The translations under genes were made by a program, and so were the position numbers. DNA of 64,000 nucleotides from Perca fluviatilis (lineage: Eukaryota; Chordata; Actinopteri; Perciformes; Percidae): contig NC_053133.1 of the NCBI RefSeq assembly GCF_010015445.1, forward strand, positions 496,001 to 560,000. Direction: 5' to 3'. Shown one piece after another: positions 1 through 11,325 of the stretch. Each line of letters begins with the position of its first letter. Position 1 is the first letter of the stretch. The notes under the pieces are model-generated. The model had not been told where the DNA came from. It saw only the letters and a list, made by a program, of their open reading frames with translations, and searched no databases.

Positions 1-2173
1 TTCTTAAAGCTTGCTTAAAAACACTGTATGTGTACTGTATGGACCATACATCAGCTTTACATAAAGTACCATACACACCCTATTGCCAGTCAGAATGTTG
101 ATGATTCTGCACAAACCTAGATGTTTTTAACATCTAATGTGGATATTTTCTGAAAGCTGGCCGACCTACTCAAACATCCACCACCCTGACCCACACATCC
201 ATATTTTCCGCCTGGATTGGCACTGAATGTTGGCATTGGGTGTTAATCAAACGGGTCTTGTCCAATATCACATAATTCCCAGTATACTGACCTGCCAGCA
301 CCTACACACACACACATACGCACACTTATGTGTGACAGGTCTGTCATGTTGGCATTTTCAGCATTGTTGAAAGTAAAAAAAGTCCTGAATATGGCAGTCT
401 TACCAAATAGGAATTAAATTACATGAGAATCGCTGAATTAGTTTCTCTTCTATTCTCATTCGCTGACTCACACATGTAACTGGTGACGATCTCGCATTTG
501 TTGTGGGGTAACTAATGAAAGTAGTTGAATAGATTTTTTTCATATGACCTTCATTGTGCATTATACACTTCACAGACTTGAAATACATTCTATAAAGGAC
601 TCTGTATGTACTCTGTGTACTATATATATGGGTAGAAAACTCTGCGTCCCATACATGCAATTTAACGGCAGGGACGAGGGACAACTGGATAAACTCTCAT
701 TTCATTCATCTAAAATGCATGTTTTATGCTTTATATGTCAACCCTTTCACCAACGTAAGGTTGTAGACCTAATTTAGCTGTTGGGCCATAAACAAAAAAA
801 ATAGACCATCCAAACTAGCAGTCAGTCCGAGAGACGATTGTTGTTCATAACATTTGATTTGGTTTATCAAAGACGCTAGCAAGGCAACACAGTACAGACA
901 AAGAGCACATCCAAAACATTAGTCAGGTCAGACCACTATATATCTTTAAACAGAAAAAAAAGTTTCACAAATCTCCACAATTCTAAACAACTGCCATTTG
1001 TCTACCCAGAAGTGATTTTTGTGTTAGCGAGACGTCACAGTGATTCTGTCTTTACAATGTATCTTGTCTGTTTCCGTTACAGCCAAGTGAACAAGTGACA
1101 GCATCTGCTAGCATACTGTAGCTTAGCTTAGCATAACCTTCCAACCAATAATCACCCATATAATTCCAATTTGGCATATATAAACAAAATCAACAATAAC
1201 CCTCAACAGTCATAACCCTTAGGATTTTAGCAAATGTGTTCAAATCAGGAAAATAAATGCCCAAATCCCTGGGGAACTACGCTGGCATAATGATGGCTGT
1301 TTCCACTACAGTGCCCTCATTTACAGTACTAACTTAACATAGCACAATTTAAACACATAAATCAGTTGTTTGGCTGGTCTTCAGTAACAAATTTACTCAA
1401 TCACTAATTTAAGCCTAGACATTGGGCCAACTAATATTTCAGTCTGGACCAAAGTGGTGGACGGTGGTGGACCGACTGAATGACCAACCAGCTGACATTG
1501 CCCTCCAGAATGCCATGCAATTAAGCTAAAAATTGTCTACTTACTGTACACATTTAGCCGACAAAGCAATATTGTCATAAAAATAAAGAAATTAAATTAA
1601 AAAAATAATAATAATTTAAATCAGTGGTGAGGACTTGGCTCCGACAATGGCTCTGGTCAGAATGATCCTACAGTGTGACTTTTATTATTTACTTTTAGCT
1701 GTTTTTTACTTCAACATAGACCAGTGAACAGTGAATGTCAATGTGATAAGGAAATATAAGTTAGAAAATACATTCTGCAAAGTAACAAATTGATGAAATG
1801 ATCTGACATTCCCAAAACATGACATGACATTTGCAAAAACCTTTAAAATTCCCTGTCTGGAATACACCTTGCAAAATTGCAGGACATTACAGAAAATCAA
1901 TGACCAGCAGGAATCCTGCTGAATGTTTGATCACACATAAACCATGAACAAATTACCAGCAGCTGCCCAGTCAGGCAATCTGTAACACTGACTTAAGAAG
2001 CTTCACTGGAGCCATTATGGATGCAGAAATTAAAGCGGCTGTAATTGAAATGTTTATAATTACATCAAGTGACAATGTGAATGTGAATTGTTATATTTCA
2101 CATTCCATTCTATAAGAAAGCCTCTCTCTCATCTGTTTTATTTTTATCCTAAACTGCAACACTGTTTTCCTCT
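1..2173. other. Unassigned AT-rich sequence, no gene seen
   Basis: No reading frame here looks like a protein: the open frames are short (under 100 codons), overlap on both strands and show no recognisable motif. There is a short CA-rich run near 303-326 and several A- and T-rich runs. It reads as intergenic or intronic DNA, or very old repeat sequence. I see no exon with convincing splice sites. Confidence 0.6.
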
Positions 2174-2181
2174 CTGTGAAC

Positions 2182-3298
2182 CAGAGGTGTGGATTTCCAT
2201 TAATTTCCTAATTCAACTAACACTATTAATTCCCAGGAAGTCGATACTTCATGAACGCATCATTTCCCAGATCCACTTTAACCAATCTGACAGACCGGAG
2301 AGAAGCATGAAGAAGTGAAGTTATGTCGCTGAGTGCCAGTTTGAAATGATGACAATAATTTTGTCTGCATATGAAGACTACTTACTACTTATCAGCATTA
2401 GTGACAAATTAATTTTAAATCCTTAACATTAATTACAAAGCAGTTTGCCAGCCTTTTTCCATGGATCTGACACCTGTAGTAGTCACCCAGCCTTCCCCGC
2501 TGCTGCCAGGGGACGGGAGCTACATTAGGTCAGCCCACAACGATTAACGTTACTGTTGGCTAGGATACAGCTGAGTGTCCTTGGTGCCAAGCTTTCCTTC
2601 CAACACGACAAATAAACTACAGTTATTAATGTTCAAACATTAGGAGGCATAGGAATTGCTAAATTTGACACCCAGATCAACAGAGAGCCAGAGAGTGAGA
2701 GAGAGAAACCACCTCTGACTGCTAAACTAAAGTAGCTAACAGAGCTAACAGCGTGTAAACGTTAAACACCTGTGGGATTAGCGAGAAAGTCGCTAAAAGG
2801 AGATCGCTATGAGTGTTAACTTGTGTAATGTTAGGTTTAAATGTAAAGTGGATAATAATTGATGAATATAATAAAAAATACTGCGTTGAGCTACCGTAGC
2901 CAGATACTATCGACACAGAAGCATGTCAGCACGTCAGCCAAGCAGGAGGCAGCACAGGACAGCTGAACCGGTGTAGTTTCATTGATGAAAGTGAAAGCCG
3001 CTCCACATATCGAAAATATGTTACGTGTTAAATAATATCCTATCAGACTGGCGATGAAAATATCAGAGATCACCCAAGCCTATGTGGTGGTCAACAAAAA
3101 AAAAAATAGATAGCAATGTGCAAAACATATGGGTTGAAAATTATAGCAAGACTTGGACTTGACTTGGGACTTATTAGTCTTGACTTGGGACTTGACTCAG
3201 GACTTGACTGTCTTGACTTGGGTCTTGACTTAGGACTTCGGTGCAAAGACTTGAGACTTACTTGAGACTTGCAAAACAGTGACTTGGTCCCACCTCTG
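2182..3298. mobile_element. Non-autonomous hAT-type DNA transposon
   Basis: The ends are inverted: the left end begins CAGAGGTGTGGA, and the right end read on the other strand begins CAGAGGTGGGA. This fits the CAG..TG type ends of hAT elements. The element is flanked by a perfect 8-bp direct repeat, CTGTGAAC, at 2174-2181 and 3299-3306, the duplication length made by hAT transposases. No transposase is visible in the 1.1 kb interior, so it would have been moved by a transposase from elsewhere. The right part holds a tandem run of an ACTTGGGACTTG-like motif. The ends and duplication are seen directly; the hAT assignment follows from the family rules. Confidence 0.75.
3145..3285. repeat. Short-period ACTTG minisatellite inside the hAT element
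   Basis: A degenerate tandem repeat of about 10-16 bases (variants of GACTTGGGACTTGACT) fills the right part of the hAT-type element just inside its terminus. Open frames across it, such as the Ser/Pro/Arg-rich one on the minus strand, result from the repeat and are not genes. Confidence 0.6.
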
Positions 3299-3306
3299 CT
3301 GTGAAC

Positions 3307-3635
3307 CAACCTCAAGACAATCCCTCTGTCCATTCTGACTCTTTTTCGTATCCTACTACACATCATCTAAATGAATGCTGTAGGGGTGACACCAAATATT
3401 CAAAGCTTCGATCGAAGGAGCCTGATTCTGCCAATCTCATAGTCGAATCTTCGCAGAGGTGTTATGAAACGAGGATCATGCCATTTTGGCTATATGGGGG
3501 TGCTCAATGCCTGAACTTTTCTCCAAATAAGTCAATATACAGCCTATTATAATATACATATCATACATATAATGCTGTGAATAAAAATTTGAAAAGAAAT
3601 TAACTTTTAAATAAATCTTTGTGTGTGTGTGTGTG

Positions 3636-3685
<50 letters not shown>

Positions 3686-3849
3686 AAATCCAACCGTTCC
3701 ATGACAGATTTAGGTTTCACTTTCCATGGTATGTGTGTTGGAGGAGCATCTTGACAGCAGGGATTTAAATCTTTAATTGAAAATGTCTGGGAAAAGAAAA
3801 TCTAAAGTGTGGGTGCACTTTGAAATAGTAAAAGATGATCCAAAAAAAG
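3307..3849. other. Unassigned spacer with a (GT)n microsatellite
   Basis: No gene is visible between the hAT-type element and the Tc1 element. A (GT)n run with one interruption lies at about 3620-3682. Confidence 0.55.
3620..3682. repeat. (GT)n microsatellite
   Basis: Alternating GT for about 60 bases with a single break (a TT step near 3636). Likely polymorphic in length. Confidence 0.9.
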
Positions 3850-3851
3850 TA

Positions 3852-5482
3852 CAGTGCCTTGCGAAAGTATTCGGCCCCCTTGAACTTTTCGACCTTTTGC
3901 CACATTTCAGGCCTCAAACATAAAGATATAAAACTGTAATTTTTTGGGAAGAATCAACAACAAGTGGGACACAATCATGAAGTGGAACGAAATTTATTGG
4001 ATATTTCAAACCTTTTAAACAAATAAAAAACTGAAATATTGGGCGTGCAAAATTATTCAGCCCCCTTAAGTTAATACTTTGTAACGCGCCACCTTTTGCT
4101 GCGATTACAGCTGTAAGTGGCTGCGGGGTATTCTCTATCAGTTTTGCACATCGAGAGACTGACATTTTTGCCCATTCCTCCTTGCAAAACAGCTCGAGCT
4201 CAGTGAGGTTGGATGGAGAGCGTTTGTGAACAGCATTTTTCAGTTCTTTCCACAGATTCTCAATTGGATTCAGGTCTGGACTTTGACTTGGCCATTCTAA
4301 CACCTGGATATGTTTATTTGTGAACCATTCCATTGTAGATTTTGCTTTATGTTTTGGATCATTGTCTTGTTGGAAGACAAATCTCCGTCCCAGTCTCAGG
4401 TCTTTTGCAGACTCCATCAGGTTTTCTTCCAGAATGGTCCTGTATTTGGCTCCATCCATCTTCCCATCAATTTTAACCATCTTCCCTGTCCCTGCTGAAG
4501 AAAAGCAGGCCCAAACCATGATGCTGCCACCACCATGTTTGACAGTGGGGATGGTGTGTTAAGGGTGATGAGCTGTGTTGCTTTTACGCCAAACATAACG
4601 TTTTGCATTGTTGCCAAAAAGTTCGATTTTGGTTTCATCTGACCACAGCACCTTCTTCCACATGTTTGGTGTGTCTCCCAGGTGGCTTTTGGCAAACTTT
4701 GAACAACATTTTTATGGATATCTTTAAGAAATGGCTTTCTTCTTGCCACTCTTCCATAAAGGCCAGATTTGTGCAGTATACGACTGATTGTTGTCCTATG
4801 GACAGAGTCTCCCGCCTCAGCTGTAGATCTCTGCAGTTCATCCAGAGTGATCATGGGCCTCTTGGCTGCATCTCTGATCAGTCTTCTCATTGTATGAGCT
4901 GAAAGTTTAGAGGGACGGCCGGGTCTTCATAGATTTGTAGTGGTCTGATACTCCTTCCATTTCAATATTATCGCTTGCACAGTGCTCCTTGGGATGTTTA
5001 AAGCTTGGGAAATCTTTTTGTATCCAAATCCGGCTTTAAACTTCTCCACAACAGTATCTCGGACCTGCCTGGTGTGTTCCTTGTTCTTCATGATGCTCTC
5101 TGCGCTTTACACGGACCTCTGAGACTATCACAGAGCAGGTGCATTTATACGGAGACTTGATTACACACAGCTGGATTCTATTTATCATCATTAGTCATTT
5201 AGGTCAACATTGGATCATTCAGAGATCCTCACTGAACTTCTGGAGAGAGTTTGCTGCACTGAAAGTAAAGGGGCTGAATAATTTTGCACGCCCACTTTTT
5301 CAGTTTTTTATTTGTTAAAAAAGTTTGAAATAGCCAATGAATTTGGTTCCACTTCATAATTGGGACCCACTTGTTGTTGATTCTTCACAAAAAATTACAG
5401 TTTTATATCTTTATGTTTGAGGCCTGAAATGTGGCAAAAGGTCGAAACGTTCAAGGGGGCCGAATACTTTCGCAAGGCACTG
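3852..5482 (-). mobile_element. Tc1/mariner transposon, near full length but broken
   Basis: Both ends read CAGTGCCTTGCGAAAGTATT inward and are flanked by TA (3850-3851 and 5483-5484), the standard Tc1/mariner target duplication. The inverted repeats are long (about 210 bases each). Their inner parts share a second conserved block near 4045-4070 and 5275-5300 (GGGCGTGCAAAATTATTCAG), the IR/DR arrangement seen in fish Tc1 elements. The 1,631-bp length is normal for the family. A damaged transposase gene lies on the minus strand. The arms are still highly similar, so the insertion is not extremely old, but this copy cannot make an active transposase. Confidence 0.93.
3914..5091 (-). pseudogene. 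Broken Tc1-family transposase (DD34E)
   Basis: On the minus strand, an ATG at 5091 begins MKNKEHTRQVRD, the usual start of fish Tc1 transposases, followed by the paired-type helix-turn-helix DNA-binding region. An in-frame TGA near 4929 interrupts this region. The next open segment (4890 to 4417) carries the second helix-turn-helix half (TISRILHKSGL), then slips frame near 4740, so the segment holding the first catalytic Asp is read in another frame. The third segment (4519 to 3914) has the other two acidic residues: the Asp in QQDNDPKHK and the Glu in DLNPIENLW, with 34 residues between them (DD34E). The intact enzyme would cut and paste DNA at TA sites. At least one stop and frameshift damage make this a pseudogene. 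Confidence 0.9.
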
Positions 5483-5751
5483 TAAAATGCAAGTTGTGTT
5501 GTCCACATGAGTATCCTCATGTTTTACTGCGTACCGCCACCTCCTGCGTAGTACGCACCCCTAAAAAAAACTGTGTAAATGCATCTCTCACGTAACAGCT
5601 TAATGCTGAGAAAACAGAGCTGAAAATATGCCTGTTAACATTGATAATTGTAGTGGATGAACATATTATTGTAACCCTTATCGCTGGAATGGCCACCGTG
5701 CCACCGCCAGGTACACGAGCATAGCCGTAATCCAATGAGCAGCCCACAGCA
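5483..5751. other. Unassigned spacer
   Basis: Short stretch between the Tc1 element and an L2 tail fragment. A 76-codon minus-strand frame has no recognisable motif. Nothing else is supported. Confidence 0.5.
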
Positions 5752-6365
5752 CTTCAATTAAATTTTATTTATAGTATCACATCATAACCAGAGTTATCTC
5801 AAGACACTTTACAGATAGAGTAGGTCTAGACCACACTCCATAATTTACAAAGACCCAACATTTTCTCACGAGAAAGCATTTGGTGCAACAGTGGCGAGGA
5901 AAAACTTCCTTTTAGGCAGAAACCTCAGACAGACCCAGGCTCTTTGTGGGTGGCATCTGTCGCTGCTGGTTTGGACACAGACACTAACACATATACAGAT
6001 AGAGATAAATATGATTCATAATATTTATAGCAGTTGGTGTGATGAACAGGGGCAGTTATAGTGACAATAAAGATAGTGGAATCATGACTAGAAATAACTG
6101 TAGCAGTTCAGGGCATAGCAGGGTGTTGTGGAGCGTAGTAGGGCAAAGCAGGGTGTAGTAGGGCGTTGCGGGGCATAGCAGGGCGTCAAGCAAAACCACG
6201 GCAGCTGCAACCATGATTTAGGTGCCACCCCAATCTAAGGAAAACTGTGAGGCGAGAAAACATAAAGACTTCTGGGACGACTATGAAGAGAAGCAGAGAA
6301 GAGGAGGGGGTGGCGTGTCTGAAGCTACATACCCTCCCCCACCAGACTAGGCGAACGATCCGTCC
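5752..6365 (-). mobile_element. 5'-truncated L2-group LINE tail (3' untranslated region)
   Basis: The sequence begins with the reverse complement of a TTGAA-type tail and continues with blocks shared with the 3' ends of the two longer L2 copies in this window: a 'cgagacactttacagatag' block, a 'gtggcgaggaaaaact' block, and the 'acccaggctctt' and 'gtgatgaacag' blocks. No coding part is present, as expected for a strongly 5'-truncated LINE insertion. A degenerate run of a GCATAGCAGGGTGTA-like motif (about 6110-6190) is specific to this subtype and to the copy at 26553. Confidence 0.75.
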
Positions 6366-7552
6366 ACCCCAATGATCACCAAATTATATGCTGGGTAAAG
6401 CAGAGGCAACATTTGCGTTTGTGGCAGAAAAACATTATGAAGAGGATTGTACCGCAGCCAGCACGCTGCACGCAGCCTGCACGCTCCAAACCATTTTCAA
6501 TTAATCGTCTACACCCTTGCACCACTTATAAGCCAATCCCAATAAAGCCCCCCCCACACACACGATTCGACGATTAGTCGACAATTGGAACGACTTTAGG
6601 ATTCTGATATGACTATGTTAATTCTTAGTCAGGGACACCCCTAGAATGTAGCGATTGTTTGTTAATTCTTAGTCAGGGACACCCCTAGAATGTAGCGATT
6701 GTTTGAAATTATGTATATCTTTGTGTATCTCATTAAACCTTTAGAACATTGTGAACTGAACCCTGCTTCATGTTGCTTTGTTCTCCGAGATCTCGCCACT
6801 GCTTTCAGAATCAACTCACAGAGGTCAAGCCAGTAGATGATAGGATTCCAACCACAAAACAATCGTGATCGGATTGTTTCACAACATTCGGTGAGAGGAG
6901 TCTGTTGTAGGAATGTTTGTAGTGACAGGCCCTTACCATGTAGTTGGACTGAAAATGTAAAGTTCAAGCTACAAGAAAGTATATGTATTAGGCAATAGGT
7001 ATATGTATTATTTTCAGGTGTTGTTTGAGGCAACAAACTAAAGGGGTTTTCACAGACTGAACTGCTAAATAATGCTTGTTGATTCCTCTTGAGTTCATGC
7101 AAATGTGTACTGCAGTCCAAAGAAAGTCCAAAGAATTGCTATGCCAACAGATATCAAAAGTGACAATGTGTATGCTAAACAGCTCCAATATTTCTCAGAC
7201 AATGTCGCTCTTGTCAACATGACCCCATTTACACCTGCTGTTGAAATGCATCTGTATCTGGACAGCTTATCTTGCATGTTAATAGATGCAATGGAATAGG
7301 GCTGCCAGGTGGAAATGCCGTGAGTAGTGTCTATAATGTCTGTATATTTGTTTAAGCAGGCCTATGGTTAGTTCAATTCTGAAGTACTGGTACTTAAAAA
7401 TTACAGTGCAGTGGGACACTATTTTTATTCCACTTCATTTAATTTATCTAACCGCTGTATTGAGAAGTTACTTCACAAAACATTGGTTTACATGCAAACT
7501 CTGCTATGATATTTCATGTTGTGTTGGAGTATTGGCAACAGTTTTTGATGCA
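6366..7552. other. Unassigned sequence, including a 44-bp duplication
   Basis: No gene recognised. The 152-codon minus-strand frame at 6662-7120 has no domain motif, starts inside the 44-bp duplication described separately, and overlaps other frames, so I treat it as chance. Confidence 0.5.
6617..6704. repeat. Perfect 44-bp head-to-tail duplication
   Basis: Positions 6617-6660 and 6661-6704 are identical, with no spacer between them. The absence of any mismatch points to a recent slippage or local duplication event, or to an assembly error. Confidence 0.9.
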
Positions 7553-8021
7553 CAGTGGTGGAATGTAGCTCAAGTATTGTACTTAAGTACAAATTTGATG
7601 CACTTTAACTTTACTTGAATCTTTTCTTTTCATGCCACTTTTTTTACTTCTACTCCACTACATTTCAGACGTAAATATTGTACTTTTTGCTCCACTCCAT
7701 TAATCTGACAGCTTTAGTTACAAGTTACTTTGCAAATGAAGGTGTTTGCACACAAAACACATGTAGTTAATAAATAGTAGTTTATTATAAATTAAACTAC
7801 CCAACAATATACAGGCCTACAAGTAAGACTGAAATGATTAGACCATTAAACACTTACTTGATTGACAGAACTGTTTCCAGTTTCTAAAATGTGAGGACAT
7901 TGAGTACTTTTACTTAAGTACCATTTTCAATGCAGGAGTTTTACTTGTAAGATATTATTTTTACAGTGTGGTATTAGTACTTTTACTTAAGTAAAGGATC
8001 TGAATACTTCTTCCCCCACTG
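7553..8021. mobile_element. hAT-like MITE
   Basis: The left end reads CAGTGGTGGAATGTAG and the right end, on the other strand, CAGTGGGGGAAGAAGT. The body has the TACTTAAGTA-rich sequence (inverted copies near 7575 and 7910-7990) of a very common fish MITE family. It is about 470 bases and has no coding capacity. The flanking octamers (TTGATGCA at 7545-7552, ATAGTGCA at 8022-8029) match at 5 of 8 positions, compatible with a decayed 8-bp duplication. Confidence 0.75.
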
Positions 8022-9104
8022 ATAGTGCAGTTACACCACCTACTACATTTATTGTTACTGGTTACATCATGATCAAATATAAAATAAGGGTTTTTCAACC
8101 TCAGAGGTGGCACCACATGGTGTAACCTGATATGTAGACAAGGTCACAGGATATTTCTTAGATGAGTAGTAGGATCGTATTATTAGACAGAAGATCAATT
8201 TCCCTCTCGTTTTTTCTGGTTTAAAATGAGTGGTGCTTAATAATTAACTCAGAGACCCAGGTGTATTAAGTGCTTACGCATAGCAGCATTGACGAATTGA
8301 CTTACACTTGTCATTTCAAGTGTCTCGTATCCGGATAAAATCCAGCTGACATTTAAAACACTTTAATTAATACATCCAAAGGTGGTTTTGAATCGGATTT
8401 CAATCCGTCACAAATGATTCTTGATTGCATTTACACTTTTTTGATATCAGTTAGCTTTAACACAAAGGTACTTGATGAATGGCGCTGGACTGGTAGCATG
8501 TGGGCCCTGTATTGTAATACGTTTCTACCACTTATCAACACAGACCCTGCCGGTGTAACAATGTTATCTAACGTTATATGTGTTGCGTCGTCTCGTCTCA
8601 TTCTGGAGATCAGTCTCCCTCTAGCTATCCTCAGTGTCAACGTTGGAAGATAGTTTTTAAGTGCCTAGATGTGTTTGCTATATATTTGTATTAGTGTGAC
8701 CAATGAAGTTTGTGAGTTATGGTATGACAATGGAAGGGACATTTGTTCCCTGAGTAACCAACAAGCTCAGGGACAGTTTTATCCCACAGGACATAAGACT
8801 TTTAAACTCTTGAGCTCATCAATTGTCACTTTACATCATACCTCTAAACCGTCACTTTATCTTTATATATTTTACTTGAGAACTGTTTACACCTATATAT
8901 ATATATATATATACACACACTACAATTATGCATTTATGTATTACTAAATTCATTGTTACATCAAGTCTTATTCACTGCAATACTGTCTACAATTATATAT
9001 ATTTTTATAACTTTAATACTTGACTACTACCACAACTCTGATGTTGTCGGGGACATCAACATCAGCATGGCATCGTTTTGATTATTAGCTGTACAATTTC
9101 TGTG
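8022..9104. other. Unassigned sequence with a dispersed repeat piece
   Basis: No gene recognised. A (TA)n run lies at about 8895-8921. Positions 8530-8655 are related, in the same orientation, to 11893-12014. Confidence 0.5.
8530..8655 (+). repeat. Dispersed repeat piece, copy 1
   Basis: Shares a diverged block with 11893-12014 in the same orientation. Shared stretches include 'cttatcaacaca', 'ggagatcagtctccctctag' and 'tcagtg'. Family unknown. The match includes indels, so the copies are old or come from different subfamilies. Confidence 0.55.
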
Positions 9105-9545
9105 TCCCTGTTCATGCTTGCCATGAATATGCTCGTTAAATCTGCGAAAGTGGAGTGCAGAGGCCTCTTTTCAAAATCTGGCACCCGACAACCCCCCATT
9201 AGAGCATATCGATGGGTAAGCTCACCAACAACCAGCAATGATCTCATCTCTTGGCTTTCCACTGTGGACAGGTCAGTCTGACCTGTGACGATTTCCTGCA
9301 TGTCTTCCCCCTCTCTCTCCCCTTATCAACATGGAATCCTGCCCCGACTCCTCTGGCCACTGCTGATCTATGAAGTTCCAATCACCACCGTGGAGAGCTT
9401 CGAAAGGAAGATTTATCACTTCCTGCGAAGGTGGCTGGGCCAGTCGCGGAGCTTTAGCAGAAATGCCCTTTATGGGCAAAACATCAAGCAGCAGCTTCCA
9501 TTCAGATGTCTGGTAGAGGAGTTCAAGATCACCAGATCACCAATC
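9105..9545 (+). pseudogene. Non-LTR reverse-transcriptase relic
   Basis: Two plus-strand pieces resemble the late part of a fish retroelement polymerase. The first (about 9105-9205) reads MLAMNMLVKSAKVECRG and SGTRQPPIRA, the sequence that precedes the catalytic FxDD box in this family. The second (about 9330-9545) reads YQHGILPRLLWPLLIYEVP followed by ERKIYHFLRRWLGQ, the region after the catalytic core. The segment that should join them, with the catalytic aspartates, is missing. The exact clade is uncertain (possibly the R2/NeSL side of the non-LTR elements). It is a dead fragment. Confidence 0.6.
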
Positions 9546-10840
9546 ACTGATGATTTTTTCAGGTTGCACTACTTCATATATATTGTATTTGTTATATTGT
9601 AGCCCTATATCTTAACTTGCACTATTTCCTTTGTCTTTTGTGTTAGTTTCAGAATTTGCTTTTACTTGTGTGTTTTGTGTTTTTTTGAGTTATGAGCATT
9701 GTTGGAGGTATCTGAAGCCTAAGATTTAAATTGCCACAGACTACTTCTGTTATTGTTGTGCATGTTGTGCTCCGCTCTGATACACAAACACCACACACAG
9801 GCAGAGGTGCGCACAGAACGAAATGACATTGCCTTGGCAGTTTGTTTAACGTTAAGTCACAGTGAGTCTCAACAATGCCAGTAAAGCGGTTGCAAGTGTG
9901 GTTAGACTTTTCAAAACTCCATGCAGACGGCTTGCGCTGCAATGTAATATAATGGCGAGCCAAAAGCTGTTGCGGTGCGGTTATACTTGCCCTTACAGAC
10001 CGGCAGTGTTCTCTATGCCCTTTTAACTGACTGACAGGCTGGAGATTGTAGTCTCAACAGTTTTCTCTACGCCCTTTTGAATGACTGACAGGCTGGAGAT
10101 TGTAAGGAAAGGCAACTTTACAGTATTTCTATGGCACATTTCAGCAATAAGGCAATTCAAAGTGCTTTCCATAAAACATAAAGAGCAGTTCAAAAGAGAT
10201 GGTCTAAGTAAATAGGATAAATAGGTTTGGAATTATTTTTACAACTGAAATACATTTTTGTCATTGCAGAGGGAAAGTACCGAAAAAAGGTACTGTTGGG
10301 TACCGGAAGCAAATTTGAGGTGCCGGTATCAGTACCGGTACAGAAAAAAAAAGTGAACTGTACCCAACACTTTGACTTATGAATAATAACTCCATCTGAA
10401 TACATTTTGAGTTTAAATGTGTGTTTTCCTTGAGACTTAATGCCAGTGTTATATTTTGTTCTCTCTCACCCTTCCCCATAAGACCTTTTGTTGTAACTTA
10501 TAACAATAAAACACATCATGAATAAAATGAGTATTTTAGGATTAAATTAAACCAAAGTTTTTTACAGCTGCCTTTCAAGCCCTTTGAGCGTTCAGATTTT
10601 GCATGGCGAATTGCTTAAGTCAGATAAATCCAACCCCCCTCTTTTGATATACTGCTTCTCTACCAAATAAACAGCATACCAGCAGCTTCTGAGAGCACTT
10701 CACTGTTAGTGCAGCTTCACCAAGGAGTCACATCAGGAGAGATAAGGATGGTAAACATCCGTCAACATCGCAGATGTAGACTCTCTTGTGTTTCAGGGAT
10801 CCAACTGTGGCTTGTACCCAAGCAACCGAAACACATAACC
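9546..10840. other. Repeat-rich sequence without a gene
   Basis: Contains a 54-bp imperfect duplication (units starting near 10009 and 10063, sharing 'gactgacaggctggagattg'). It also has a short block at about 10105-10190 that resembles a common fish repeat end ('aaggcaattcaaagtgctt'), and a GGTACCG-rich block at about 10270-10375 that also looks like a dispersed fish repeat. No coding region is recognised. Confidence 0.5.
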
Positions 10841-11325
10841 CAGTCTCATGGCAGTTCATGAAATGGTCACGTTATTTAATCTATTGATTAGTGTTCACTG
10901 GGACGTTTTTGTCGTTTTTTTCGAGGTGGCCAGCACGAAAATGTAAACAAATGTATTTCAATGGGAAGCATATGTCGTGATCACAGCACGACTACGGTAG
11001 TGAGTAGTATGAAATGCCGAAAATCCACGTAAGGAGGTTGGTTGGGGTGGTGGATGGGTCAAACAATTTAGGACTTTCAGCCCGGAGACCGGGGATGACG
11101 TCCCGCGTGTGGCGTTTCGTTTCCCCGTTAACCGTCCCATTATTGTTGCATGTTCCCCGGCGTGTGAGGTTTCCTTTCCCCGTTGTTTTTTTCCTAAACC
11201 CAACCTCCGTATAGATGGTTTCCATTTCGTGCTGGCCACCACGGAAAAAACGAGATAAACGTGTTGTTGTACACGAATCAATAGATAAAAAATAACCTGA
11301 CAATTTCACGGACTGCCGTGAGACC
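10841..11325. mobile_element. MITE with about 90-bp terminal inverted repeats
   Basis: The left arm begins CAGTCTCATGGCAGTTCATG. The right arm, read on the other strand, begins CGGTCTCACGGCAGTCCGTG. Similarity continues through an ATCTATTGATT block and a GTGGCCAGCACGAAA block (10927-10940 and 11227-11241). The centre (about 11040-11215) is not palindromic and contains CCTAAACCCAACCTCCG, a phrase common in fish MITEs. No transposase is encoded. I could not identify a clear target duplication, so the superfamily is open. Confidence 0.7.

Noticed and set aside
4310..4902. Plus-strand frames within the Tc1 element
   Set aside because: Antisense shadows of the transposase gene.
6662..7120. 152-codon minus-strand frame
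   Set aside because: No domain, no splice context, overlaps other frames and the 44-bp duplication.
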